A DNA stretch of 33,769 nt from an uncultured bacterium (lineage in GTDB: Bacteria > Bacteroidota > Bacteroidia > Bacteroidales > CAIXTV01), in NCBI GenBank assembly GCA_903922465.1, contig CAIXTV010000288.1, forward strand, positions 1 through 33,769. The letters run 5' to 3'. Positions 1-7,301 of the stretch are shown one piece after another (position 1 is the stretch's first letter; every line of letters starts with the position of its first letter). The notes under the pieces are model-generated. The model worked only from the letters and a program-made list of their open reading frames with translations. It searched no databases and was not told where the DNA came from. The translations under genes were made by a program, and so were the position numbers.

Positions 1-1
1 A

Positions 2-319
2 AACGCAAGAAAAAACAGCAATGACAACGGATTGGTTGTGCTTTCTGAGAAAATCTGTATCAATTCAAATCTTAACTACGTTGCAGATTTTTTCTTTCAG
101 CTTCTGAATGAATTAAAAGTTGACGGGAAACCTGTGATTTCTGCTACCAATACTCAGATTGCGCAACTCTTTAGCAATAATTTTGTCGATAAAAATGGAA
201 AACCAATAACCGTTCGCTCAATTCAAACAATTCTTGAAATAAACAGGCCCGAAAAGCGACCAAAAGAAGGAAAGAGGTTTAAGCCAGGCGGATTCCCTAA
301 TACTTCCGAAAAGGCGTAA
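2..319 (+). CDS. Small mobile-element protein, 5' end cut by window edge
   Basis: The reading frame is open from the first complete codon of the window to a TAA at 317-319, so the true start probably lies upstream; a TTG at 32 is the first start-like codon inside. The visible part (about 95-105 aa) holds a stretch rich in NTQIAQLF and FVDKNGKPI, followed by a basic tail (RPEKRPKEGKRF). I know similar sequences (an AxxLxxNFVxKxGKPxxxxSI pattern) from small proteins of Bacteroidota mobile elements, often next to HTH/excisionase-like genes; this is from memory of the family pattern, not a search. The basic tail and HTH-like spacing suggest DNA binding, but function is unknown. The stop codon itself lies within the first GGCGT box of the following intergenic repeat region. 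Confidence 0.55.
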   Translation, partial: NARKNSNDNGLVVLSEKICINSNLNYVADFFFQLLNELKVDGKPVISATNTQIAQLFSNNFVDKNGKPITVRSIQTILEINRPEKRPKEGKRFKPGGFPNTSEKA

Positions 320-595
320 ATGAATCAAAGTTAACATGTAAGTAGTAACAGTATATCAGGCGTTTAACCCTAAATATAGGCGTAAACGCCTTTTTTAATT
401 TATTTTTTCTCAGCTTTGGCATGGAGCAAAATAACGTACCCCAAAGCATATTGAGCCAAACTCTTTTTCTGAACACTTCGAATAATCCGCAATCCGCATT
501 TGATATTTAAAAGGCGTATTTGCTTCTCTTCATTACCCTTAATATATATTGAATTTCAGTTAGTTATATTATAAAATAGGCGTAACGCCCTTTTT
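313..595 (+). repeat. Cluster of GGCGT boxes in a 340-bp intergenic region
   Basis: The pentamer GGCGT, usually as aGGCGTa or aGGCGTt, occurs at 313-317, 359-363, 379-383, 513-517 and 579-583, with its complement ACGCC at 386-390 and 585-589. Two copies are paired into hairpins (annotated separately). Part of a CAATCCG-type heptamer repeat is at about 484-499. The spacing is irregular, so these are not classic iterons, but repeated boxes next to a HTH protein and a replication module could be protein-binding sites. No gene is supported between 320 and 659. Confidence 0.4.
378..396 (+). terminator. Rho-independent terminator
   Basis: AGGCGT (378-383) pairs perfectly with ACGCCT (386-391) across a 2-nt loop and is followed by a run of T to 396. 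It lies about 60 nt after the stop of the first gene and would end its transcript. Confidence 0.55.
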
Positions 596-596
596 A
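579..596 (+). terminator. Possible second hairpin terminator
   Basis: GGCGT and ACGCC form a tight hairpin (579-589) followed by CTTTTT. It is a near copy of the hairpin at 378-396. The very short loop makes it a weak terminator; it may instead be a protein-binding palindrome upstream of the HTH gene. Confidence 0.3.
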
Positions 597-659
597 CGCT
601 TTTTCGCCCAAATTTTATTATATTCTTTTGCTTCCTCAAACTTTTAACCCCTAAAGAAT

Positions 660-962
660 ATGGAAGCAATCATCATCCCCAAAGATCAGTTTCAAGATCT
701 CATCAGCAAGGTAAACACCATCCACCTTCAGGTAATAAACCTGCACAAGCGACCGGAAGAAGTCCTTATCGACAACACCGAATTCATCGAATACTTGCAT
801 CTCTCTAAACGCACGGCGCAGACCTGGCGCGACGAAAAGCGAATCCCTTTTATCCAGATTGGGGCCAAGATTTATTACAAACTCACCGATGTCCTGAAAT
901 TCATTGAGCAAAACACAACCCGGAGCAGCACATTTGAAGCTCGTTCAAATGCTGAAAGATAA
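660..962 (+). CDS. Helix-turn-helix (HTH_17/excisionase-like) protein
   Basis: A 100-aa protein with a MerR/excisionase-type winged helix at about residues 40-90: the segment TEFIEYLHLSKRTAQTWRDE is the recognition helix region, and IPFIQIGAKIYYKLTDVLKF is the wing typical of HTH_17 proteins. Residues 1-35 look like a short coiled coil. Such proteins are very common at the edge of Bacteroidota conjugative or mobilizable elements, where they act in excision or in control of replication and transfer genes. ATG at 660 follows the leader with GGCGT boxes, which are plausible binding sites (inference). The next gene starts 46 nt downstream, so the two may be co-transcribed. Confidence 0.75.
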   Translation: MEAIIIPKDQFQDLISKVNTIHLQVINLHKRPEEVLIDNTEFIEYLHLSKRTAQTWRDEKRIPFIQIGAKIYYKLTDVLKFIEQNTTRSSTFEARSNAER

Positions 963-1008
963 TCATTACTTTCATACACATAAGTTTTATTCTCAAACAC
1001 TTATTGCC

Positions 1009-1278
1009 ATGTCAAAATCCCTTCTCCAATCCCTAATTTCTTTCTTCACATTGAAAGACCCCTCAACTGATCAACAACCCGTTCAACCTGAAAAAATCCA
1101 AACTATTCAGGACGCACTCGAAAAGCTCCACGAACAATACTCTCCCCACGACCTCAAACGCTGCGAAGAACTCTCCGACCTACAACGCACCCTCAAAGAT
1201 GCCCAATCCTTCAATCCACTTACACCCACCAGCACACTCCCAACCTCCAAAAAGAACCTTATCCGCAAATACCTGTAG
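1009..1278 (+). CDS. Small hypothetical protein of the mobile element
   Basis: An 89-aa protein of unknown function. The frame is open further upstream to 904, but that would overlap the HTH gene by about 60 nt; the ATG at 1009 gives a compact protein beginning MSKSLLQSLISFF. Predicted content is helical and polar with a KIQTIQDALEKLHEQY amphipathic helix and a basic C-terminus. Codons are C-rich at the third position like the neighbouring replication genes, which supports it as coding. No family recognised. Confidence 0.45.
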   Translation: MSKSLLQSLISFFTLKDPSTDQQPVQPEKIQTIQDALEKLHEQYSPHDLKRCEELSDLQRTLKDAQSFNPLTPTSTLPTSKKNLIRKYL

Positions 1279-1306
1279 TACACCTAAAAATGAAACTCGG
1301 AAATTC

Positions 1307-1368
1307 TGCAACCCCTCAACAACTCAACCCCTCAACAACTCAACATCTTAACCCCTCAACCCCAAAAA
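1307..1368 (+). repeat. Short direct repeats of a CCCCTCAACAACTCAA unit
   Basis: The leader of the SSB-like gene contains two near-perfect copies of CCCCTCAACAACTCAA and a third, degenerate CCCCTCAACCCC. The tract ends just before the ATG at 1373. Several genes of this module have similar low-complexity leaders. Confidence 0.5.
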
Positions 1369-1372
1369 AAAC

Positions 1373-2038
1373 ATGGAAATCATCGCATCCTCCAACTCCA
1401 GCGGAAAATCCTTTTCCCCTGTCGAAGCCGGTAACTATGTAGCCAGGTGCTACAGTATGATACATATCGGCACCATCCCCGATGAATACAAAGGGGAAAA
1501 GAAAGAAGCCAACAAAGTCCGGCTAACTTTCGAACTTCCAACCGAAACCAAAGTGTTCAAAGAAGAAAACGGCGAACAACCCTATGTTATTAGCAAGGAA
1601 TTTACCCTCAGCCTCCACGAAAAGGCATCCTTACGCAAGTTCCTCGAATCCTGGCGTGGCAAAGCCTTTACCGAGCAGGAAGCAAGCCATTTCGATGTCT
1701 CGAAATTGCTCGGCAAACCATGTATGCTCAACGTCATCCACAAAACCAAACTGGATGGAAATATCCGTGCCGATATCAGTTCAGTTAGCCCAATTCCAAA
1801 AGGACTTTCCTGCCCGGCACCAGTATTGGTTCCGGTTATCTTCACTGTAAATTCTTTTTCAAAGGAAGTATTCGACACCCTTCCAGAATTCCTACGTGAT
1901 AAAATTATGTCTTCCAGGGAATACAAGCAACTTTCCGTTCCAGCTAACGAAGTTGTCACCCCTCCGGAACATGAATCCCCCATCGATCCTGATCCAATCA
2001 TCACCGGCGACGAAGATCCCGAAGACCTTCCCTTCTAA
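1373..2038 (+). CDS. Phage-type single-stranded DNA-binding protein
   Basis: A 221-aa protein. The N-terminal about 145 residues are beta-rich (GNYVARCYSMIHIGTIPDEY, then NKVRLTFELP, then SKEFTLSLHEKASLRKFLES and LLGKPCMLNVIHK) and match the pattern I know from phage and mobile-element OB-fold SSB-like proteins. The last residues, GDEDPEDLPF, closely resemble the acidic SSB tip (DDDIPF) that docks SSB onto replication and repair partners. A low-complexity Pro/Asp linker joins the two parts. It would coat single-stranded DNA during element replication and recruit the ATPase and primase-like protein encoded downstream. ATG at 1373 directly follows the short leader repeats. The family assignment rests on motif recognition only. 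Confidence 0.7.
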   Translation: MEIIASSNSSGKSFSPVEAGNYVARCYSMIHIGTIPDEYKGEKKEANKVRLTFELPTETKVFKEENGEQPYVISKEFTLSLHEKASLRKFLESWRGKAFTEQEASHFDVSKLLGKPCMLNVIHKTKLDGNIRADISSVSPIPKGLSCPAPVLVPVIFTVNSFSKEVFDTLPEFLRDKIMSSREYKQLSVPANEVVTPPEHESPIDPDPIITGDEDPEDLPF

Positions 2039-2058
2039 AAAAACCTGCTATGCATCGT

Positions 2059-2263
2059 CCTCCCCTGTTTTCCAGGGGAGGTGCCGACAGGCGGAGGGGT
2101 ACAAAAGGCAACAAAATCTCCTTATCAAGTCACCCCTCTCTTTTCTTCAAAGAGAGGGGCCGGGGGTGAGTTTTTTAAACAACCGTATGACCCATTACCA
2201 CAAAACCCCCTTAGCACAACCCTCCCCTTTTTTCAAGGGGAGGTGCCGCAGGCGGAGGGGTAC
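2059..2263 (+). repeat. Hairpin repeat modules A1, B1, A2
   Basis: Two palindromic modules alternate. Module A (2059-2102 and 2221-2263) has CCTCCCC pairing with GGGGAGG, then GTGCC, GCA or GACA, and GGCGGAGGGGTAC. Module B (2130-2169) has TCACCCCTCTC pairing with GAGAGGGG and GGGGGTGA, followed by a T-run. Both can form strong hairpins. They fill the gap between the SSB-like gene and the next one; apparent ORFs across them are repeat translations. I know such REP-like modules as dispersed intergenic repeats of some Bacteroidota. Confidence 0.75.
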
Positions 2264-2349
2264 TGAAAATACGCCTTAAGTTTCTGGATGTTCCAATTCT
2301 CTCAGTTTCCAATTGTCACATTTTCAAATTAACACATTATCACATTACT

Positions 2350-2817
2350 ATGAAATCCCCACTCTCCCTCTTCACCAAATTCCCATCAACAAAGCGCGAG
2401 CGCGAATACTATATCCACACCGCAATCGAAGAAATCCTCAATGGCGACCACAACCCGTTACAAATCGAAGTCAGGTTAAAAAACCTCGAAGAGATAATAA
2501 AAGGAATCCGTACAAGCACCACACTGAAAAATGCCATCCTCGATGAAGTGTACCGGTATCCAGAAAAAACATTTGAAGCTTACGGAGCCAGGATCACCAA
2601 GACCACCCGACGCGAATGGATTTTCGATGAGTGCAACGACAGCATCCTCACCGAATTCAAAACCCAACTCACCGACCTTCAAAAAGCCATCAAGGACCGC
2701 GAAACCTTCCTTCAAACCCTAAAACCCGGTATGATAGCCGTTGACGAAGCCACAGGCCAACAACTCCAGCCACCATCAACCACCGAAAAAACCATCCTCC
2801 AAATCTCCATCCTTTGA
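2350..2817 (+). CDS. Hypothetical protein of the replication module
   Basis: A 155-aa mostly helical, charged protein with no family I can name. Visible features are a conserved-looking N-terminal segment (KREREYYIHTAIEEILNG), a central TKTTRREWIFDECND and a coiled-coil-like stretch (about residues 95-125: LTEFKTQLTDLQKAIKDRETF). The pattern of two helical segments with a Lys-rich middle is reminiscent of small phage proteins encoded next to SSB and RepA genes. It lies between two blocks of hairpin repeats and shares their C-rich codon usage with its neighbours. ATG 2350 follows an ACACATTATCACATTACT leader. Confidence 0.6.
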   Translation: MKSPLSLFTKFPSTKREREYYIHTAIEEILNGDHNPLQIEVRLKNLEEIIKGIRTSTTLKNAILDEVYRYPEKTFEAYGARITKTTRREWIFDECNDSILTEFKTQLTDLQKAIKDRETFLQTLKPGMIAVDEATGQQLQPPSTTEKTILQISIL

Positions 2818-2847
2818 CCTCAAACCACAAAACTCTCTTAGCACAGC

Positions 2848-3155
2848 CCTCCCCTGTTTTCCAGGGGAGGTGCCACAGGCGGAGGGGTACAAAGGACAAT
2901 AAACCCCCTCAGCAAGTCACCCCTCTCTTTTCTTTAAAGAGAGGGGCCGGGGGTGAGTTTTTTAATCTCAGCACAACCCTCCCCTTTTTTCAAGGGGAGG
3001 TGCCGTCAGGCGGAGGGGTACAAAGGATCCAAAACCCCCTCAGCAAGTCACCCCTCTCAAAAAAATAAAGAATTCCGCTTCCCTTCTCCTTATTTCAAGG
3101 AGAAGGTGCCCGCAGGGCGGATGAGGTTAAGAGAGTGGCCGGGGGTGAGTTTTTC
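2848..3155 (+). repeat. Hairpin repeat modules A3, B2, A4, half B3 and a composite copy
   Basis: This block repeats the same two modules: A3 2848-2890, B2 2917-2956, A4 2978-3021, a B half-copy cut off at 3048-3058, then a diverged composite at about 3081-3155 in which an A-like arm (CTTCTCC pairing with GGAGAAG) is followed by the right half of B (GAGAGTGGCCGGGGGTGAG). The 300 nt hold no supported gene; the leader to 3259 is low-complexity (ATTAACACATTAACACATTA). Confidence 0.75.
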
Positions 3156-3259
3156 AAACCACTGCATGCCTCCAATACCTCATTACCGCATTAACACATT
3201 AACACATTACCCCACCGCCTCCCCCCCCAACCACCCAACAATTTATAGTCATTTAATTT

Positions 3260-4453
3260 ATGAATAAGGAACAAACAGACCCTGATAACCCTTATGGATT
3301 AGCAGCATTTAATCTTCCACCCAGCAATGATAATTCATCCATAAAAACCCAGGAACCCGGGTTCGAGTTCGAAAAATTCGGTATAGGCATTCAGGAAATT
3401 ACAAACGAAGTGGAAAACCAATTGCAGCAATTCCACGTAAACAACGAAAACAAAGGACTTTTCAAAGTTAAGTCAGCCAACAAGTGGCTTGAACAAGCAA
3501 AAACCAGACCAGTCCCACGCATGTTGTTTGGTGAGTTTTGGTTCGAGGGCGAGCTCTGTATTTTATTTGCTGACACAAATCTCGGCAAATCGATTTTAGC
3601 GGTTCAAATAGCCAACAGCATCACCAAAGGGGAATTTATAAATGGCTTCCGACTTGAAGCTTCAGCCCAAAAAGCCATTTACTTCGATTTTGAATTGTCT
3701 GATAAACAATTCGAAAACCGGTATTCGGTTCAATTTTTAAACCATTACTGGTTCGATGAAAAATTCGACCGTGTCGAAATCAACCCCGATTCCGAAATAC
3801 CCGAAAACCAAAGTTTTGAAGACTTTCTCAACGCATCCCTCGAAAAAGTCATTGTTGAAACAGGTGCCAAAATCCTCCTTATCGACAACATTACATACCT
3901 GCGCAGCGAAACCGAAAAGGCCAAGGATGCGCTACCCCTTATGAAACACCTCAAAGCCTTAAAAAGCAAATACGGCCTCTCAATCTTGGCTTTGGCCCAC
4001 ACTCCCAAGCGCGACCTGTCCAAACCTATAACCCGTAACGACCTGCAAGGAAGCAAAATGCTTATCAATTTCTGCGATAGCTCCTTCTCTATTGGCGAAA
4101 GCAATGTCGATAAAAAACTACGTTACCTAAAGCAAATCAAGTCAAGGAATACAGAAATTATTTACGATACCGATAATGTCTGTGTCTGTCAAATCGACAA
4201 GCCTTATAATTTTTTGCAGTTCGAATTCCTCAACTTTGGTAGCGAAAGGGAACACCTCAAACAGCAAACTGAAACCGAAAAAACCGAATTGCATACTAAA
4301 ATAAACGAACTCATCGAAAAAGATTGCAACATTTCGGCTTATGCAATTGCCAAAGCCCTGCCGCACGACGAAAGCAAATTCAATAGCTTCAAAGTAAAAG
4401 TCAGCCGTATTGTAAATAAGATCCGCAAAAATAGTAACGACAGTAACAAGTAG
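3260..4453 (+). CDS. RepA/DnaB-like P-loop ATPase (replicative helicase-type)
   Basis: A 397-aa AAA_25/RepA-like RecA-fold ATPase. Walker A is ADTNLGKS (residues 104-111), Walker B is ILLIDN (205-210), and LALAHTPKR (about 243-251) fits the sensor segment after strand 4 seen in hexameric RepA helicases. The N-terminal 75 residues are polar and probably linker; the C-terminal about 70 residues (KINELIEKDCNISAYAIAKAL) look like a winged-helix domain. Likely role: helicase or loader for replication of the mobile element, working with the SSB-like protein upstream and the zinc-ribbon/Toprim protein downstream. The start at ATG 3260 is the first in frame. Codon use matches the module rather than the AT-rich defence genes further on. 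Confidence 0.8.
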   Translation: MNKEQTDPDNPYGLAAFNLPPSNDNSSIKTQEPGFEFEKFGIGIQEITNEVENQLQQFHVNNENKGLFKVKSANKWLEQAKTRPVPRMLFGEFWFEGELCILFADTNLGKSILAVQIANSITKGEFINGFRLEASAQKAIYFDFELSDKQFENRYSVQFLNHYWFDEKFDRVEINPDSEIPENQSFEDFLNASLEKVIVETGAKILLIDNITYLRSETEKAKDALPLMKHLKALKSKYGLSILALAHTPKRDLSKPITRNDLQGSKMLINFCDSSFSIGESNVDKKLRYLKQIKSRNTEIIYDTDNVCVCQIDKPYNFLQFEFLNFGSEREHLKQQTETEKTELHTKINELIEKDCNISAYAIAKALPHDESKFNSFKVKVSRIVNKIRKNSNDSNK

Positions 4454-4534
4454 TAACTCCTGTTACCAACGTTACTAATCGTTACTAAAAAAGGTTCCTC
4501 CTGGCACTCAATTGTAAAATTCCATAATCCCTCT

Positions 4535-4680
4535 CAATCCGCAATCCGCATTCCGCAATCCGCAATCCGCATTCCGCAATCCCCAATCCCCAATCCCCAA
4601 TCCGCAATCCGCAATCCGCAATCCGAAATCCGCAATCCGCATTCCGCAATCCCCAATCCGCAATCCGCAATCCCCCATCC
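4535..4680 (+). repeat. CAATCCG heptamer tandem array
   Basis: About 20 head-to-tail heptamers, mostly CAATCCG with variants CATTCCG, CAATCCC and AAATCCG, run to within 3 nt of the ATG of the next gene. The repeat thus occupies the whole translation-initiation region. A stray pair of the same unit is at about 484-499, so the repeat is dispersed. No spacer structure is present, so it is not a CRISPR array. Confidence 0.9.
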
Positions 4681-4682
4681 CC

Positions 4683-5876
4683 ATGTCCTACAAATACACC
4701 CTCGAAACCTCCACTATCCAACCTGCTTTCGATAACTCAAAACGCAACACCATCGGAACATGCCCTTTTTGCGGCAAAAGCAACAAAGATGGCAAGTTTG
4801 TTCCCTATGTGGGCTTTAAAGATAAAGGTCGTTGCTTCTCATGTGGCCAGCATTCTCTCATCGGTGTCCACACCTGTCCCTCCTGTAAAACGGAGAAAGC
4901 ATTTAACAGGTATATCAATACAAATACGAAGGAGTACATTGCCGGTATTGTCGGCAAATGCCTATGCTGCGGGTACCATTATCCTCCAAAACAATATTTC
5001 GAAAACAATACGGCTCTGAACAGTCCACAGATACCTAAACACCAGCCTGGCTTTCAACAAGCTTTTCAAATACCCGTTCCTTCGGAACCACCAATTATTG
5101 CCACTTCCTTCATACCTGTCGATATTTTCAAAGCCAGCCTCAATAACCATAAGCAAAATAATTTTGTCAAGTTTTTGCTCAGCCTTTTCGGCAATACCGT
5201 TACGAGCCGGTTAATAAGTCAGTATTTTATTGCAACCTCCAAATACTGGCCGGGAGCAACTATATTTTGGCAAGTAGACACTTCAGGCAAAGTCCGTACA
5301 GGTAAGATCATGCTCTACGATTCCAAAACAGGAAAACGAATAAAAGAGCCAGTAAGCCGCATTGCCTGGGCACATGTTGTTTTAAAAAGAAAAGACTTCC
5401 AACTCCGCCAATGTTTCTTCGGCGAGCATCTTTTAATCGACAAAAACAAACCTGTAGCCATTGTCGAAAGCGAAAAAACCGCCATCATAGCAAGTGTCTA
5501 TCTGCCGCAGTTTATATGGCTTGCTGTTGGAGGCAAGGAAGGTCTGAATTCCGAAAAGTTCAGGGTCCTGACCGGCCGCAGTGTTACCCTTTTCCCCGAT
5601 CTGAATGCATTCGACTCATGGAGTGCCAAGGCAAAAGAACTTTCACACCTGGCACACATTACAGTTTCCGGATTATTACAAAACAATGCAACCCCTTCCG
5701 AACGCCAACAAGGCCTCGACCTTGCCGACTACCTCATAAAATTTGATTACAAACTATTTGCAAAACACACAACTGATCCTGTCGGGGAACTCTCCCCAGC
5801 CTTTGAACCTCAGCAACCATCAGCATCGGTAAACAATTCTCCTCCTCTACTAAAGCCTTTCATTCATAAAAATTAA
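4683..5876 (+). CDS. DUF6371-type zinc-ribbon/Toprim primase-like protein
   Basis: A 397-aa protein. The N-terminus holds zinc-ribbon cysteine pairs C27/C30 with C51/C54, and C65/C68 with C93-C96. The middle carries a FWQVDTSGKVRTGKIMLYD core (about 195-213), and residues 257-311 form a Toprim-like unit with VESEKTA (261-267) and FPDLNAFD (304-311), the acidic residues expected to bind metal. This layout (zinc ribbons, then a Toprim fold) is that of the Bacteroidota DUF6371 family and resembles DnaG-type primases of phages. Likely role: priming replication of the mobile element. Its start codon sits directly behind the heptamer array. The stop is followed in the same frame by the next small gene. 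Confidence 0.75.
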   Translation: MSYKYTLETSTIQPAFDNSKRNTIGTCPFCGKSNKDGKFVPYVGFKDKGRCFSCGQHSLIGVHTCPSCKTEKAFNRYINTNTKEYIAGIVGKCLCCGYHYPPKQYFENNTALNSPQIPKHQPGFQQAFQIPVPSEPPIIATSFIPVDIFKASLNNHKQNNFVKFLLSLFGNTVTSRLISQYFIATSKYWPGATIFWQVDTSGKVRTGKIMLYDSKTGKRIKEPVSRIAWAHVVLKRKDFQLRQCFFGEHLLIDKNKPVAIVESEKTAIIASVYLPQFIWLAVGGKEGLNSEKFRVLTGRSVTLFPDLNAFDSWSAKAKELSHLAHITVSGLLQNNATPSERQQGLDLADYLIKFDYKLFAKHTTDPVGELSPAFEPQQPSASVNNSPPLLKPFIHKN

Positions 5877-5894
5877 GATATCAGGCAATACTAT

Positions 5895-6161
5895 TTGGAT
5901 GAATTAAACAAATCAAAAAAATCAATCTACAACAATCAATCCGGCTCATGGGGTCATGAAATTCTATCCCTCGAATCCTTTTTCAGCTCAATCCAACTTC
6001 CCGATCCGCCCCTCCGTCTCAACCAATGTTCAGTTATTCTTGATATTCCCAAATTTATATCAGGTCATTTAACTGTCTTACGCACTTATAATGGAAAGCC
6101 AACTTTCCTTCCATATCTCCATAGATTACAACTGCTTATGAAAATTATTAATTCCCCTTAA
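5895..6161 (+). CDS. DUF6965-like small protein
   Basis: An 88-aa protein read from a TTG at 5895 (no in-frame ATG nearby). It shows the pattern I associate with DUF6965 of Bacteroidota mobile elements: LPDPPLRLNQCSVILDIPKFI (LPxxPLxLxQCxxIxDxxKFI), then a helix ending in FLPYLHRLQLL. Function unknown. The frame is the same as that of the preceding gene and is open from its TAA (5874-5876), so the two are separated only by one stop and 18 nt; the real start could be an alternative codon, or the two could be read together by stop read-through. Family members I know are stand-alone, which favours a separate gene. Confidence 0.5.
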   Translation: MDELNKSKKSIYNNQSGSWGHEILSLESFFSSIQLPDPPLRLNQCSVILDIPKFISGHLTVLRTYNGKPTFLPYLHRLQLLMKIINSP

Positions 6162-6342
6162 ATGAGCAGTCAAATAGTCTGAATATTTGATTTGAACAAA
6201 TGTATAAAAAGTGCTGCTAGTCATATTTTCCCGATTGTTTTTAAATTTCTTTTGCTTTTAAAACTGACTGTCCTTTAGAAAAAATTTACACCTTAATAAA
6301 CTTTCTTTTTAGCAACTTCCTAACTTAGCATCATCTAATTGA

Positions 6343-6376
6343 TTTGTTTAACTTAATTTCGCGATTCTTACCTTTC
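6343..6376 (+). promoter_or_regulatory. Candidate Bacteroidota-type promoter of the sspBCD operon
   Basis: TTTG at 6343-6346 and TACCTTTC at 6369-6376 match the Bacteroidota -33/-7 consensus (TTTG and TAnnTTTG) with one mismatch and a 22-nt spacer. Transcription would start only a few nt before the ATG at 6390. Confidence 0.4.
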
Positions 6377-6389
6377 TATCTTTTTTTTC

Positions 6390-7301
6390 ATGGAAATTAA
6401 CCAGGAAACTCGCTATAAATATACTTTCTCCGGCCACGAATCTTTTCAATGTCGGCAACTTTGGCTTAAAAAAGGTTATGATTTCATTGCTGCGGGAAAA
6501 TCATTTAGATCAGAAGATGCGGTTGTAACTCTTGGAGTAGGAAAAAATATGGTTTCGTCAATCAAATTCTGGTTAAAGGCTTTTAACCTTATAGATGTAA
6601 ATGACAAACTCACTGAATTCGCTTTTGTTATTTTTGACGATGAAACAGGGTTTGATCCTTATCTTGAAGATGAAGCAACATTATGGTTGCTTCATTATCA
6701 ACTAATTAAAAATCGTTTCGCTTCCACTTATTCATTAATATTCAATGAACTGAGACGTGAAAAAATAGAATTTACTAATGATCATTTTGTTTCGTTTATT
6801 AAGAGAAAATCTGAAACTGAGTCCTCGTTATCTTTCAATGCAAATACAATCAATGCTGATTTTGAGGTTTTTAGAAAGATGTATTATGCCGAAAATTCTA
6901 ACACTCAAACTGAAGAGGGTTATTCAGGATTATTGACGGACCTGGGTCTTCTCAAAAGCTATGAGAAAGAAATTCCGGTTGGCAGTTTTAAAAACGTTCG
7001 GAAAGATATTTTCTATATTGAAAATAATGAGCGTAAAAGCATCCCCCCAGAAATATTCCTTTACACTATTATCGACAATTCTAAGTATGACCTAATTGTT
7101 AATTTTAACTCTATTGAACAAGATTATGATAGCTCAGGTTCTATTTTTGCGTTGAACCATGTAGGCTTAAAAAATAAAATTGATGAGTCTGTCGATATGT
7201 TTGACTTTATCACTTTTAGTGACCATGCAGGAATAAAAGAACTACAATTTAAGTACAAACCTTCATCTATTGAAATATTGAGGAGATACTATGAAAAATA
7301 A
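6390..7301 (+). CDS. sspB: DUF4007 family protein, SspB-like nickase of DNA phosphorothioation
   Basis: A 303-aa DUF4007 protein. The family signature is at the N-terminus: FSGHESF (13-19), then R22 and W25-LKK, followed by a helix-turn region (VVTLGVGKNMVSSIKFWLKA, about 45-64) typical of the family. In the Ssp single-strand phosphorothioation system, SspB is the DUF4007 protein and is reported to nick DNA to allow sulfur insertion. The gene overlaps the ATPase gene downstream by 11 nt and is followed by an ATP-pyrophosphatase gene, giving the order sspB-sspC-sspD. I assign the role from family and gene order; which residues are catalytic cannot be told here. The base composition is clearly more AT-rich than the genes before 6160. 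Confidence 0.8.
   Translation: MEINQETRYKYTFSGHESFQCRQLWLKKGYDFIAAGKSFRSEDAVVTLGVGKNMVSSIKFWLKAFNLIDVNDKLTEFAFVIFDDETGFDPYLEDEATLWLLHYQLIKNRFASTYSLIFNELRREKIEFTNDHFVSFIKRKSETESSLSFNANTINADFEVFRKMYYAENSNTQTEEGYSGLLTDLGLLKSYEKEIPVGSFKNVRKDIFYIENNERKSIPPEIFLYTIIDNSKYDLIVNFNSIEQDYDSSGSIFALNHVGLKNKIDESVDMFDFITFSDHAGIKELQFKYKPSSIEILRRYYEK

Noticed and set aside
904-1008. N-terminal extension of the small hypothetical gene upstream of ATG 1009
   Set aside because: It overlaps the HTH gene in another frame and has no support; the ATG at 1009 gives a compact protein.
1896-2279. Open frame running through the end of the SSB-like gene and the hairpin repeats
   Set aside because: It is a shadow of the SSB-like gene and then a translation of repeat modules A and B.
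2814-3267. Open frames across the second hairpin-repeat block
   Set aside because: They code for repeat-derived peptides (QGRCxxRRG) and have no homologous pattern.
4535-4680. Heptamer array as a CRISPR
   Set aside because: Units are 7 nt and directly abutting, with no spacers and no cas genes nearby.
4485-4721. Minus-strand frame rich in RIADCGLRI repeats
   Set aside because: It is the reverse reading of the CAATCCG heptamer array.
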